NCBI RefSeq assembly: GCF_958295425.1
Contig: NC_081138.1
Coordinates: 702,501 to 766,500, forward strand
Source: Solea solea
Lineage: Eukaryota; Chordata; Actinopteri; Pleuronectiformes; Soleidae
Reading direction: 5' to 3'
DNA: 64,000 nt
Of the stretch, positions 50,676 through 63,411 are shown piece by piece (the first letter of the stretch is position 1; each line of letters starts with the position of its first letter). Under the pieces are notes generated by a model that did not search any database, was not told the origin of the DNA, and saw nothing but the letters and a program-made list of their open reading frames with translations. Both the position numbers and the translations under genes were made by a program.

Positions 50676-53440
50676 GGTATTTTAAATCTTTTCTCCCCGG
50701 TTGCTTTATATTTGCATGGATCGACTCGAGGCTGAACCGTGCTCGCGCTCTCTCTGTTGTAACATACGCGGTCTTTAGCTTTTGTACCAGGATTCTTCTG
50801 GTGGTTTCGGGACGATCGTCTCCTGTTGCACATGTCAAATGTCACTTGTTGATGTCACACTGACCTTGTTCATAGGAATTGCAGTACATTAGGTGTTTGT
50901 TTTTAATGAAGGGAACATGTTTGAAGTGTTGTTGCTCTGTTTACAAAGGATCTGAGGTGAATGCTGCAGTTCTGTCTTATCCTCATCACTCAAGAAACCT
51001 TAAGAGATGAAACTGAAGATAAGTGCAATTAGACCACACAAGAAATCATCCCGAGGTTTACAATCATGTCCCTCACATTCCCGTCACAAAGACTCCTGTG
51101 TTTGTGTCTCACTGACGAACACTGTCGCGCACGTCACCTCCACCTTTAACCCCTCGTTCACGCTCTGTTATTACGAGCAGCTTTAAAACACAGTCCACAT
51201 TTTTTCCAGCTCAGTTTGCTCAGAGTAAAGATTTCTTCCTGAAGAGGTGGAAGAGTTAAATCACTCGATGCAGGCCTGGGTAATACATTGATTTAATCAA
51301 TTAGTTTTAATTGGTGGTTTAGGAAGATTTAGGAAGTTTTGAATGAAAAACAGTTTCTCTAACTTCCACCACTGTTTAAAAAACAGTAACATTTAATAAC
51401 AGCAGGCAGGTTTGTGTTGGGCTGCAACAATGATTCTATCCATGGAGAAAATAATGGTCAGCTGCAGCTCTAGGTTTGTGTTTGGTTGCACTTTAACCCC
51501 AAAATGTTAAAGTTTTATAGTTGGAGAAAAGATTTAAACTTGTTTAGAATCATTTATTTGTCACATGTTAAATGTTTATAAGAAGGAACAGAAATGAGCT
51601 AAAGTCGTCATTTAAAAACAAAGACGATGTTAAAGCCGTAGTTTATCGTACGTTTAAACTGACGTAAAAATGTGGACGTGTTCTTTTAAAAGCTGTTCAT
51701 TCAAAGACAATAATTCAAACTCACCGTTTATTTAACATTCTGTCGCAACATCATCCTCATTCATTCATCTGAGAAGTCGTGGCTTTTTCTATGCAGATAA
51801 CGGACAGACGCAGAGACACAGGTGGACGGACACTGAGACACAGGTGGACGGACACTGAGACACAGGTGGACGGACACTGAGACACAGGTGGACAGACACA
51901 GGTCTGTCTGCTTTATAGTTCAGCTCTTCATTAACGAGCTTTCCTTGGAAAACAAGCCAGTCAGTGGTTTTGTGTGTTTGTCGTTGATCATCAGTGAACG
52001 TCTGATGACTTGAGTCAAAGAGTCGTCTCAGATTTTCCTGTGTCACAGCGTATTATTACTGTTATTATTATCATTATCATCATTATTATCATTAGGTCAA
52101 GATGCATTTTAATGGTGCAGCAGTGCCTCGTCCTCCTCCTGTGACGTTACCTCACGTTACTGCTCACAGACCATAATACCATCCTGTGCAACCGTGAGCC
52201 TTTTTAGAAGAGCTCGACTTCTTCTGTCGTCTGATGTTGCAGAGAAATAATTGCACTAAATCCGCTCCTTTACAGTGTTTTTAAAAATGAAAACTGTTTG
52301 CAAAAATTGAAGCGTTTCAAAAATGTAAAAGCACACGAAATCACAGCTTTTGTGTTTGTGTAGATAGATTTAGTTAGTTTTGATGATGCTTGTCAATAAT
52401 GCCTTAAACGTCTGCGGTGTTTAACGTGTGAAAGTTCACACAGGAAATCTACAACCTTTGCTTTTAATTTTACATCATTTTAACTTTTCATTTCCACTTT
52501 TTTAAAGTGTGTGAAAGTGAAGTCAGCGGAAGCTCTCGTGTCATTTTTACAAGACGATGTAAAAAGCATCAGCAGTGGAGAGCGGTCCATTAAATACACA
52601 CACACACACACACACACTGCTGCACAGGCTGTGTCGTCTGTTTAGTGGCCGGTGTTTGGTGTCGTGTGTCGTCCCGTCGTCGTCGCCGGACACAGACACA
52701 GACACAGACACAGTCTGCGAAGGAATTTAAAATCAGGAGAAATCAAACGGTTAAAAAGTTTTAAAGTCTGTGTTTTCACATTTTGGACATTGTACTTGTT
52801 TCAGCACAAGGTGACACTGCTTTTTATGTGACGTGTAACTATTGTAAAAAAAAAAAACCCCACAAAAACAGCATTTTTTTTTTTTAATGCCTAAATCTGC
52901 AAAATATATGCAATGATGTTTATGTAACATTCAATCCTCAAGTATAATCCAGGTTGTATGAACTTTGTATAGTGAGTTTTAATATTGTATGGCAGTACCA
53001 ACATGTATTGATCTTTATCAGAAGCCTTAGAGTTGTCGACCCAAAGTGCTCCCTTAGAAACCCCCACACCTACCTGACTTTAACTAAAGCATTAATATCT
53101 CTATTTTGTTGCATTTTTATTTGTACCCTTTTGAATAAAATAGATTTGTACTGTATATTTGTATCTCTCTGTGAACGACTTAGGGTGGCCTGTTTCTTTT
53201 GTTTTTTTGTTTTTGCTGTTTTAATTCTATGTAAGGACACAAAGATATTGTATTTTTATTGTTACAGCTAACTTGGAGACATTGCATTTATCATGTTTGT
53301 TAAGTAAACACAATATAATATATATATATATATAAATATATATATATACAAATATAAATATAAACTATTACCCAACTGGTGTGCTGTGTTTCTTAAGCTG
53401 CGTTCAAGACGTAATTAATAAAAAAAAAGTTCCTTAGTGT
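49560..53440 (+). other. atxn1l: atxn1l 3' UTR (probable, long)
   Basis: There is no competing gene in these 3.9 kb. Candidate polyadenylation signals AATAAA lie at 53134-53139 and 53417-53422. Ataxin-1 family mRNAs have very long 3' UTRs, which fits. The stretch contains (GT)n at about 50221-50278, triplet and CA runs at about 50597-50673, a 22-bp minisatellite at 51808-51905, (CA)n at about 52594-52617 and an AT run at 53312-53350. An earlier 3' end (an AATAAA lies near 50026) is also possible. Confidence 0.45.
51808..51905. repeat. 22-bp minisatellite, four copies
   Basis: Tandem copies of ACACAGGTGGACGGACACTG plus AG, nearly identical, within the probable atxn1l 3' UTR. Each unit contains a CAGGTG E-box. 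Confidence 0.88.
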
Positions 53441-54838
53441 AAAAGTTAAAAGTCCAACTCTTGTGTTGTTTTTAGTAAATATGCTGTACTGTGTAACTTT
53501 AAAGTATTTAACACCTAAGCCTCAAAATGTCTTTTGTTGCTTATTTTAACCATAAAAGAACCGGATGTGCGTTTGTCTATTTGGTCTGCACTTTAAAATA
53601 ATGTATTAATCATTTAAAATGAAGAAAAACACTCGTTTTTTGTGTTAAATTTGAAATGTGAACAGTGTAAAACATTTATAACCACATTTGTTTGAGTTTT
53701 TGTCTCAATGTCCAAAAACAGGCCAAGAAATGGAAACTCTGCGTTTCTCCGACCCAAAGAGCGACGTCCGGCGACACCGGCGACACCGGTGTCCTGCAGC
53801 AGCGTGAGTGAAAACACCGTCATAAACACTTGTTGTCTTTGACGTGCACAGGTTACAGACGCTTTAACACGAGTGGGGTTAAAAGGGTTAAATCTAAACT
53901 TATGTCCATTATGTCAAATTAGCTGATTTAGTCTCAGGTTCACAAGACTTCATCAGTCGTTGGGTTTTTATGATCCAAACGCTCAATATCAAATATCAAA
54001 TATCACACGTGTGTATCAAGGTTCACTTCAGCCAAGTGTTCACTCACCATGGAAACGTTAAATGCTTTCAAAGTGGAGTCTCGCGAGACGAGATTTTACA
54101 AACACCTGCCAGCACTAAGCTGTGATGGAAACACGACTTGTGATTGGCTGATTCTTCCAGGTTCTTTGAAACAAATGTTCAAAGAGGTACTTTAGGTTAA
54201 GGGATTAACCCTGGATGCACACACTCACACACACTAACAAAGAGAGGAGACAACACTGGAATCTTCTATTATCATAAAGTCAATGTTTATTTCCACATTC
54301 ATCACCAGGTTTAACTGTGGTCTGTACAACTGTGATAACAGGGTGGCGCCCCCTGCAGGAGCGAGCTCATTCATTTGGCCTTGTTCAGAGGGATCTACTT
54401 TGTAAACATGGACATTAAGAGAAGAAATCCTGAAAGACTTGTTCATATAGAAAGGCCAACAATTTTTAATTAACATTTTTCTTTTTCACGGTAAAAAACA
54501 ACAAAAACAAAAACAAAAACAGGCAGGCATAAAGAAACCAGAGAACACGAGCTCATATAGAACCATTCTAGGACAAGTGCATTTTCACCACATGCAGTGC
54601 TTAACGTAATCTGGACTCAGGGGAAACTGCTCGTCAACACCAGCAGGAACCAGGACTTCCTCTGCATCCAAACATCACACACTGAAGTTCTCAAAGAGAT
54701 CACAGCAGTTCCAAAAAAAACAGGAGCAACATCTGACGAGAGCCAGCGCTCAGCATTCAGTCTGAGAGAGGAGACAGGAGAGGAGACGAGGGGAGAGGAG
54801 AGGAGACACCTGAAGTCATGGGTTTGATGGCAGTGAGA

Positions 54839-54924
<86 letters not shown>

Positions 54925-57361
54925 CTTTCACGTCTTCAAAGACTAAAGTGTCTCTGCTGAAGTCACATGACGCGTCCCGACTGTCTCCATCACATCACGT
55001 GACCATTGTTCAGGATCAGAGCGGTGGACCTCTCGCTGAGTCGCGTTGCCTGAGAAGCTTTGACGTCTGTTTAACTTAAAGTTGCATTCTGCATAGTTTC
55101 AGTTTCAGTGGAAATAAATGGAATAAAATCTGTTGCATAGAGGTTTGAAATCTCCCAGAAATCCACACGGTTAATAATTCAATTTTGTGTAACAGACTCA
55201 AACCGTCCCCACCTCTGATCACTGTATGTTTGCATCTGGACGAGTTAACGGCACTGAACCATGACCTTTAAACCAGGGACATCCAAACATGGCGTCTTAT
55301 TTAAGAAAGTGTGAACAACTTTATATCATCAACAGATACAATGTAACCCAGATATCTTCACAAAAAAACAAAACAACAATATTCACATGATATTGCATAA
55401 ATATGTGCAGGAATGAGGTTAATGAATAAAATCTGTCTCCCAGTATGGGCCGTAACTTTCATTCAATTAGCCTCAAAAACAGGGACATGAGGTTCAAACC
55501 ATGGTTCCTGCTGACAGAAGAGAAATAGATCTATTTATAGAGATAAACAAGTGGTAAAGTTGTGCAGCCTCACAATGCTACACAATCTGCATCATCTGTG
55601 TGTGAGTGTGTGTGTGAGAGAGACAGCCTCAGTACAATAATAATAATAATGATAAAAATGATGAGAGAAATACGTCTGAGTGGGCAGAATTCAAGTAATG
55701 TGATTATTTCTGTCGTCAGTAACCACTGAACTGAACTGATGAGCCCAAACTATAAAGAGGTAACTAATGTGTCGTACAGTACGAGAACAGCAGCCAACAA
55801 CTGAGATTCTAACAGGCAGAAAAACGCTCTGCAACAAAACGACAAATCAACAAATCAACAAAACAAACCGGCAAAGTATTCAACACCTGTGTCTGTGTGT
55901 GTGTGTGACCACGGAGAGAAAACAGATTCAAAGTGGCAAAGAGAACGAGGAGCGATTGAGGGAAGAGAACATGAAGAGAACATGACGAGAACATAAGGGG
56001 AACATGAAGAGAACGATGTGGACAGAACGTGAAGAGAACGTGAAGAGAGTGTCGAGAGGCAAATGCATGAAGATGACGGGAATGTTGCTCGACACTAACA
56101 GGACAAACCTGGGAGTCACGTGATGAACACATGATGTTGAATGTTTGAGTCCCATTAAAGGAACAGTTCAGGTTCTTTGACGTGAAGGTGTTTCAGGCAC
56201 TGATGCAGAGTCAGTGAGTGACGTCTGTTTAGAGCTGGAGAGAAAAACTCATGATTTATAATTTATTCTTTTTTAGTGAAAAAAGAGCAAAGAAAAGCTG
56301 CTGCTGTTGAAAATGGAATAAAATTCTTAAGTTTAACCAACACAGCTGATCTAATCACTGTAACAGCTTCTGTTCATGATGGAAAATAATATCTGAAAAA
56401 CATTTAGAGTAGAACAGATAATAAGAATTTACTATCTTCAGTTAGTCAGAGCAGGAAGTTTAAACTCAAACCTAGAAAATAAGTCTGAAGTCATTCCTGC
56501 GTAATTCAGCAGAGGGCGCTGTGAGTGACTAAACACGAGTGAGCGAAACATCCACACACGAAGGCCTGCTTCACACTGGACGTGTCGCCGCTGCGTTTTC
56601 ACACTTCAGTCAGCAGCTGTCATCATACTGGACACACATGAAGACACGCACACGCACACACACACACACACACACGTGCACACACACGCACACACACACG
56701 TCCTGTGTGAACCAGGACTAAAGCGTCAAAGGAAACTCAGGTCATGTAAAAGACTTTTAAACAAAGCTTTTAAACAAAGCGACAGCTCATACTTCACAAA
56801 ACACCTGAACTGTTCCTTTAAAAGTGCCTCAGTGATAAACACACACACACACACACGACCTGCATCCTCTGGAGTATAGTGTACAGTAGATAAAGAGCTT
56901 TGGAAGCTTGGAGACAGAGGGGGCGTCGCCGCACTGAGGTAGTATTTGGACTGAATTTGAACTTCGCAGACCCGCGATGGCAGCTTGAAGACAGAGGTGT
57001 GGCTACCAGTAAACCCGGGTCACTGGACTGGCAGAGCTGACCAGAGAGGAGGAGGAGGAGGAGGAGGAGGAGGAGCTGTGGCTACAGAACCCGCCCCCTT
57101 TACTGAAGGTCCATGTGCAAAAGTTACAACTGCTCTGTGTTAAATCTGAGCGTCCGCTGGAAAAAGATCAAATCTCTTTACAGCATGCGTTTAAGTCTTT
57201 ATCCAAACAACACGAAACACTGTCCACTCTGTTCACACTGGAATCATCTGAAGTTTGTGTGAAGCTGTCGGACACAGACGGTTCTGCTGTGACAGCATTT
57301 ACGGTGGAGTGCAGAGGTTAACGTTGCTGTTCAGAACCGTCCCCAGAGTGGTCCGGTCCAG
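53441..57361. other. Intergenic region between convergent atxn1l and znf821
   Basis: It lies between the two convergent 3' ends. It holds the (CTG)27 tract, short GT and CA runs (about 55598-55619, 56647-56699 and 56839-56856) and a GGA run (about 57047-57075). No protein-like frame was recognised. Part of the right side is probably the znf821 3' UTR, whose end I cannot place. Confidence 0.55.
54841..54922. repeat. Pure (CTG)27 triplet tract
   Basis: 82 bp of uninterrupted CTG (CAG on the minus strand), the longest pure triplet run in the window. It lies outside any recognised exon, 3' of both neighbouring genes. The poly-Ala frame on the minus strand is an artefact. Confidence 0.95.
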
Positions 57362-60111
57362 TTAGGGCAGCTTCATGAACAGACCGTTGTCAATGGAAGG
57401 GACGGGCATGGGGCAGGGAAACTGAAAGAGACTCATGTCGGCCGTGAGCGCAGCCATGGCCGCAGGATCGTTCTCGATCTGTGTCCTCAGAGCCGGGTCG
57501 ATCTTCTCCAGCCGCCTCTTGATCCTCTTGGCCTCTCTCTCGCGGATCAGCCTGGCCTGCCTCTTGTCGGGCGCCTCGTTGGCCCTCTTCATGCGCATGG
57601 CCTCCCGGTCTCTCTGCAGCCTGCGCGCCCTCTGCTCGTCTGATTCCTGCATCCTCTGCATGCGCTTGGCCTCGCGGTCCCTCAGCCTCCTCATTTCCCG
57701 CTCCTCGTCCGTCTCACACGCCCTCTTGTTCTTCTTGGCCGTGCGCTCGCGCTCCAGACGATGCAGACGCACTTCTAAAGGTTCGTTCTTTCTGCGCAGA
57801 GCCCACTTCCTCAGCGGCGACTGAGCCTCCACCAGCTGCTGATAGGCCACGCAGCTGTTGCACACCAGCAGCACGCCGGCGGGATACACCGGCATCGGGC
57901 TCAAGATGTCAGGGATGGGAGGAAGGCCTGAGGAAGAGGAGTTCAGAGCATCAGGGATAGACGCGAGCGACGGCCCGTCGGACAGCAGACCGTCAGGTAG
58001 TGAGGGGTAGGAGGGTCCTGGTCCTGAGCATGGTCCAGATCCCGGGCCTGGACCGTGACACGGTCTGGGGCCGAGCCCCTGACAGGTAAGACTGGACTGA
58101 CATAAGTTGGTGCTGGGGTCAGGGCCTTGACATGGATGTGGACCCTGACACAGACTGGGACCAGGACCATGGCAGGCGTGGCTGCCGGGACCGGGGCTGT
58201 TCATGGGGCTGCTGGACACAGACTGAGACAAGGAACATGTGTTCCGTCCATCAGCGACGTCCATCCTGGACGTGTCGAGGACGTCTTTCAGCTTCTCTCT
58301 GCAAAACGATGAAGCACAATTCAGCTTAATTTAACATCCATTATGTTTGAAATCATACGACGGTTTACGCTGGCAGAGGAGGACAAGTGGACAAAGAAGT
58401 GGACACACGTCCAGTTTGACGCAGTGAAGACACCGCTCTTCTTAAAGCCACGTGCATGATTGACCTGAGAGAAACGAGGGGCGGAGTCAAACCTGTTGAA
58501 GCTGCTGGTGTCGGTGAAGCGCGCTCCACAGACGGCGCAGTTGGAGAGGCGGTCCTCGGAATGGATGAGAAGATGGCGCCCGAGTGAGCCAGGCGAACTC
58601 AGCGCTCGCCCACACACCGGGCACACGAAGCTCTTAGTGTTGCTCATCATACTCGTGTGCTGTTAGAGACGGGGGGGGGGGAGACGGGGGGGGGAGGGAG
58701 GGAGGGAGAGAGGGAGAGGCCACGATGAAACCACACCAACAAGGGAAACACTTACTTTACCTTTAAACTAAACAGAAGAATAAAAACAGAAGAATTTCAA
58801 ACTCTGTGAAACATTGAGCAGGAATAATGTGCACGACTCTGTACTAAGAACTGTTCATTCATTCACCACAGTGTCACAGGTTAAACTGCTCGGCCTCTGG
58901 TGTTTCACAGAACACACATTCATCCTTTCAGAACCAGCAGAACCAGCAGTGATGTGAGTTCTGTAAATGCTTTTCAGGTGACATGTAACAAACACTAGAA
59001 GACGACACTAAAAATCCTTTTCAAACCAAAACACACATTTTTCTAGAACTTGACTTCATGTAGTTTTAAACTTGCATCCTTGTTGTGTTTGCTGTTAAAG
59101 TTCATTTTACTAATGTGCAGACTGTAAAATTCTGCTCTGAACTAAACTTGGAAAACAGTGTTTCAAATTCCAGACTTTTTCAAACTTTAAAGACCCACAC
59201 GAGGACTCTCTGAAAGCCTAGAATCTAGGACTAAGAATAAGAATAAAGCGTAGTTCTGACCTGGTAGATGTGGGCGATGAGTTTCTCGGGGCTGCTGAAG
59301 TCCAGCGTGCACAGAGGACACACAAAGCTGTGGAGGTGGTCTCCTCCGTCCTCGCTCTCCTGACCCAAACAAACAAACACTTTAAAACACTGCCGCACTT
59401 TCTGCCTCGTTTTCTTTGTGAAGATTCTACTGTTTACATCCTGTGATGTGAAGCACGGTGAGCAGACAGTGACATGATGCAGCGTCATAGATGTGACTCA
59501 CACAGGCACCCGCACACACACAGACAGACAGACACACACGCACACACACACACACAGAAGGTCTGAGCAGGAAACATATTCACTGCAGCTGAAGGTGCTG
59601 AAGTCTTTCAGGAGCCCAGTGAAGCGCGTGTGGTTCTTAATTCCATCACTGAGTCATTAGATGCAGGTTTGTCAGACTCCGCCCCCTGCTGTCTGACATC
59701 ACAGGTGTGTGATAGGACGTGAGATCATCACATGAGACTGAGGACGATGTGACGTCCCGCTCACCTCTTTGACTCCCGCTCCTTGAAGACGACACTGCGT
59801 CCTCTTGGTGGTCATGTGGTCGTCAGCGGACGTGTTGGAGGACAAGTCCTCGCCGTGGTTGTCGAGGTCACTGTCGCTGTCTTCTATGGAGGCAAACACA
59901 GCCCTATCAATACAGACAGACGACAGCAGGGCTTACTCTCACGTCCACGTCCCGCTCGTCTCGTCCCTGCGGCCTGTACCTGAGACGCTGTCCTGCCCGT
60001 GGAGTTCCCGCGAGTTGTTGCTGCAGCATTCGCTGTCTTCGGTGAACTCGTCCCTGCCGTCCATGTTGATCGTGTGCTGAAGTCCTGTGATGCCCAGAGT
60101 GTGAAATGGCC
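57362..60111 (-). CDS. znf821: Zinc finger protein 821 (C2H2 fingers plus STPR domain); 5' end not found
   Basis: A nuclear C2H2/STPR protein, probably DNA-binding. Five exons read right to left: 59980-60111, 59765-59883, 59261-59359, 58493-58659, 57362-58298. All borders are GT..AG and the frame is continuous, with the stop at 57362-57364. In order: an acidic segment (EDSDSDLDNHGEDLSSN); finger 1 FVCPLCTLDFSSPEKLIAHI across exons 3 and 4; finger 2 CPVCGRALSSPGSLGRHLLI; a third Cys pair CAVCGARF without clear His; a Cys/Pro/Gly-rich linker; PVYPAGVLLVCNSC; then the STPR domain of four 23-residue repeats (57494-57775). Human ZNF821 has the same order as I recall, without the long linker. The first exon listed begins in mid-codon, so an upstream coding exon exists unless translation starts at its internal Met (MDGRDEFTEDSE). 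Confidence 0.9.
57494..57775 (-). other. znf821: STPR domain of Znf821
   Basis: Four consecutive repeats of 23 residues, each built on R-x-x-R-D/E-R-E-A-x-R-x-x-R and E(T/S)(D/P)E-x-R, ending at RLEKIDPALR. The score-and-three-amino-acid peptide repeat was first described in a silkworm DNA-binding factor and is found in ZNF821. It is very basic and predicted helical, and likely binds DNA. Confidence 0.85.
58671..58719. repeat. G-tract cluster (G-quadruplex-prone) beside a znf821 acceptor
   Basis: The plus strand carries two runs of nine to ten G followed by three GGGA units within 49 bp. It lies 11 bp from the border of exon 58493-58659, so the znf821 pre-mRNA has C runs in the polypyrimidine tract while the template strand carries the G-quadruplex motif. 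Confidence 0.85.
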
Positions 60112-60185
60112 CTGAGACAGAGAGACAGAGTGTGTGATGTAAGACAACGGTGGACTGAGACTCTGATGGACACACAAATATAATT

Positions 60186-60447
60186 AGAGCTGCAACCAAC
60201 GACTATTTTCATTATCGATTCATCTGATCATTATTTTCTCAATGAATCGTTTGGTTCATAAATATCAGAAAATCTTAAAAATGTCTTTTGTCCACAAACC
60301 AAAATGATGAACTTTGAATGATTTCTTTGTTATCAGAGAATATTCACATTTAAGAATCTTGTTTTAGTCGTGAAAAAAGCTTCAAACGATGAATCGATTC
60401 TCAAAATAGTTGTGGATTCATTTATTAATCGATTAATAATCGATTGT
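60186..60447 (-). mobile_element. Interspersed repeat, CAGCTTCTTAAATGTGAA family, copy 4 (reverse)
   Basis: Starts AGAGCTGCAACCAACGACTA with TTATCGATTCATCTG and ends TTAATCGATTAATAATCG. In between it carries the reverse complements of AATGTGAATA and AACAAAGAAATCATT plus TTGTCCACAAACCAAAATGA. It is nearly full length and in opposite orientation to copy 3. Confidence 0.75.
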
Positions 60448-61833
60448 ATGTTCACACAGAGTGTTATCTCCATGGCAACAAACATACAGCATTTACTGTA
60501 ATAACAAACCACAGGAAGGGATTCATGTTTTAACACGTTCACGTCCAGCTGAAGGTTCTTGTTGTTTCTAGTAACGAGAACATTAGTGTGAAACTCGACT
60601 GAACGCTGCAGCGCGGCGGCGGCGGCGAGCTCGCTGACATACTTACACACACACACACACACACATTAAGTTCATTTGCATCCCCACCCCCACGTCTTCA
60701 CACACATATACACTCACACATACATGCGAGCTCTGCTCCTCAGTCCCAGGGGAAGCAGCCTGCACTGTTTTCACTGCTGCTCTCTCTCTCTCTCTCTTTC
60801 AGAACCACCCACACAATGAACAGCCTGGCTCGCCCTCTGTCCTCCCTGCTCATATGCAGCTCTGACATATCTATATCTATATCTATATCTATATGTATAG
60901 CATCAGCTCTCAGGGGAGGACGCAGCCTCGCACCATCACGCTTGAGTGTGACCGATATTACACAACACGTTCCATATAAAGTGTGTGACGTGTGACGTGT
61001 GACACAGAGAGATGCTGACTGCAGTTACCTGTGCAGTGAGAGTGCAAACATGCCCAGTTTAATTCATCCATTTCTTTATTCTCAATCGGGAAATCCGTCG
61101 TTTCCACGGTTACCATCCGCCTATTTAATGCACATGTTTTTATTTACTCACAAAAACACCGCAGTGAAACACAGACAATTGCAAAAAGTTGAATTTCTGT
61201 TTAGTTTTGCAGTAACGGCAGATTCTGTGGGCAAGAGAGGGAACGTGTGGATTAATGAGGAGATTGGAGTCCTCAGTGTCAGTGAATTCACTCCTGACAT
61301 GTGTTTGTATGTGTGAGCTGTGAGTAAGAGAAAGAGTTCAGGGAAGAAAAGCCCTTTACTGAACTCTAATGCTTTCTTTCTTGGACCATAATCTACGTCC
61401 TGAGAACATTTTGATTACTGTTTGAGTTGTGCCTCACAAACAGAAAACAAAGACAGAATCACGGGCGCATTAGTGCAGGTAATTAGTGGCAAACGTGAGG
61501 AATCCTGAGTTATTATGTTTCCTCTCTGTCTCTGTAAAGCTGCTGTGTGAACACATGAGAGGAAGCAGCAGCAGTTCTGAAACTATATGACTACAAGCTG
61601 CTAAACAGCACAGTCAAAGATTGATGTGTGAGCGATACCATCCCCCCTCTGTCTGTCTGTCTCTCTCCTCTCACCCTCCTCCCCCCTCTGTCTGTCTGTA
61701 CATCTGTCTCCCTCCTCTGTCAGTCTCTGCCACTGTGATGTTATCTCAGTGAGTCTGTGTGTCTGTAAGCAGGAGGTGACGCAGTGTCTGACTGAATCCA
61801 GACAAAGAGACAAACTCATCAGCCAACAGAGGG

Positions 61834-61835
<2 letters not shown>

Positions 61836-61878
<43 letters not shown>

Positions 61879-61888
61879 GGGGGGGGGG
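61836..61888. repeat. (GT)n followed by a G run
   Basis: A GT run of about 20 units leads straight into a run of about ten G. Poly-His/Thr frames on the minus strand are artefacts of this tract. Confidence 0.9.
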
Positions 61889-62984
61889 CGGTTGCACAAA
61901 ACAAAACAGACAAAAGATAGAATGCCAAAACTCTGCTCAAACACTAAGCGATGGGGGTCCTGATGAATTCAAAGAGCCTTCACACACACACGAGCAGTGA
62001 GGGCCCCCCCGTCTCACAGAGCAGGTCCATGATCAGGGAGCAGACCTGATCAATGCTGCTGAACCAGTATTATGTAAAGGAAGATGAAGTGATCACACTT
62101 TTCTTCAGTAAGTTAGTTTGGAGTGAGAGAATCTGTGAGTCTGGACTGAACCATTTGTTTTACTATTCTCTGAAAACCTAGAAAAGCTGTAACAGGTGCA
62201 GTTTTTACACCTCTCTGACCACGTCTGAGCATCTATCTGACAGATTTCAAAGGATTTCTTCTTCTTTCAGAGTTTGTGCAGCTGAAAACATCATAACTAT
62301 CATCAGACTCATGGAGGAAAACAAACACAGAGACAGACGGGATTGTTGTATTATTGTCTGGAATTCCCTCAGTCTGTGTGTGTGTGTGTGTGTGTGTGAG
62401 AGTCCGTCTGCCTGTCAGACTGTCTCTCTGCCTGTCTGGTCTGTCAGTCTGACCCTGTCTGAGGGTGGGGGGTGAGAGGGGGGGGGGTCATACCTCACAA
62501 AAGACAAGACAATCAAGCAAAGTCACTGCAGAGAAACCACAGCATGGAGTGAGTTCACTAACATCGTGTTCCCACTCAGGACTCTTCTACAGTTACTGCG
62601 TGTGTGTGTGTGTGTGTGTTACTGAACACGACAAGGCCTTAATCCAGGGGTCAACATTTCTCTATCATTTTGGTTTAATCTGAGGCTGAAAACAATTCTT
62701 TAACAATGTTATTAATCATCCTGGGCCTATTATCTCTGTCATTTCTAATTTAATTACAGGTCAGAACAATGTACAAAAGTTAGAATAGTTACATCTACAT
62801 TTTTGTATTTAACTGCATTTCCCCGTGCATTAAAACTGATCCTTAAACTTAAACAGATTTGGAAATAACATTTTCCAAGTTGGATCCAAACTGTGGAATC
62901 ATCCCAGTGACAGACAGTTGGTGTGAATATATATTTATTTAATTATGTCGAGTCTCACGCAGCATTTCTCATTACTCTGTTATT

Positions 62985-63115
62985 AATCAATTACTAAACT
63001 AATTATAAACTATTTTGACGTGTTTTTTTTAAAGAATTCAAACAAGTTTCTGTGATTTTTCAGCTTCTTAAATGTGAATGTTCTGTTTGAGCTGGTGATA
63101 CTTTGAGGACATTCA
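62985..63115 (+). mobile_element. Interspersed repeat, CAGCTTCTTAAATGTGAA family, copy 5 (partial)
   Basis: Carries AATCAATTACTAAACTAATT, CAAACAAGTTTCTGTGATTT and CAGCTTCTTAAATGTGAATG in the family order, then diverges. It is a 5'-side fragment. Confidence 0.65.
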
Positions 63116-63345
63116 GAAATACTGTTTTTCTGTATCTGAGTAATGAATAATAATTATCCCAGTGTCTCATTTAGTGAACCGTTGAACAGTTATGTGATTA
63201 ACAGACAGATGTTCCCTGAATGATGGACGGTGACATCACGTTATTCATTTGCTGCGTCGCTTTCATCTCTGAGTTTCACTGACTCAGCATCACACGTTTG
63301 GACCAGAGTCACATCAAAGTGACAGTAACTGCCGTGACATCACAG

Positions 63346-63411
63346 CGACACACACAGACACACACGGACACACACAGACACACACAGACACACACAGACA
63401 CACAGACATTC
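63346..63411. repeat. CACACAGA octamer array
   Basis: About eight copies of CACACAGA / CACACGGA. A separate hexamer array (CAGTAC, CTGTAC, CAGTAA) lies at 63722-63785, followed by a short ACAG run. Confidence 0.85.

Noticed and set aside
54617..54931. Minus-strand frame with about 28 Ala codons
   Set aside because: It is the (CTG)27 tract read in one frame; no similarity to a protein on either side.
57435..57824. A 129-codon plus-strand frame
   Set aside because: It is the antisense shadow of the highly biased STPR-coding exon of znf821.
60999..61316. Candidate upstream znf821 exon or separate small gene (105-codon plus frame)
   Set aside because: No family resemblance, and the minus-strand donor-like GTAACT near 61022 gives neither the right phase nor a recognisable N-terminus.
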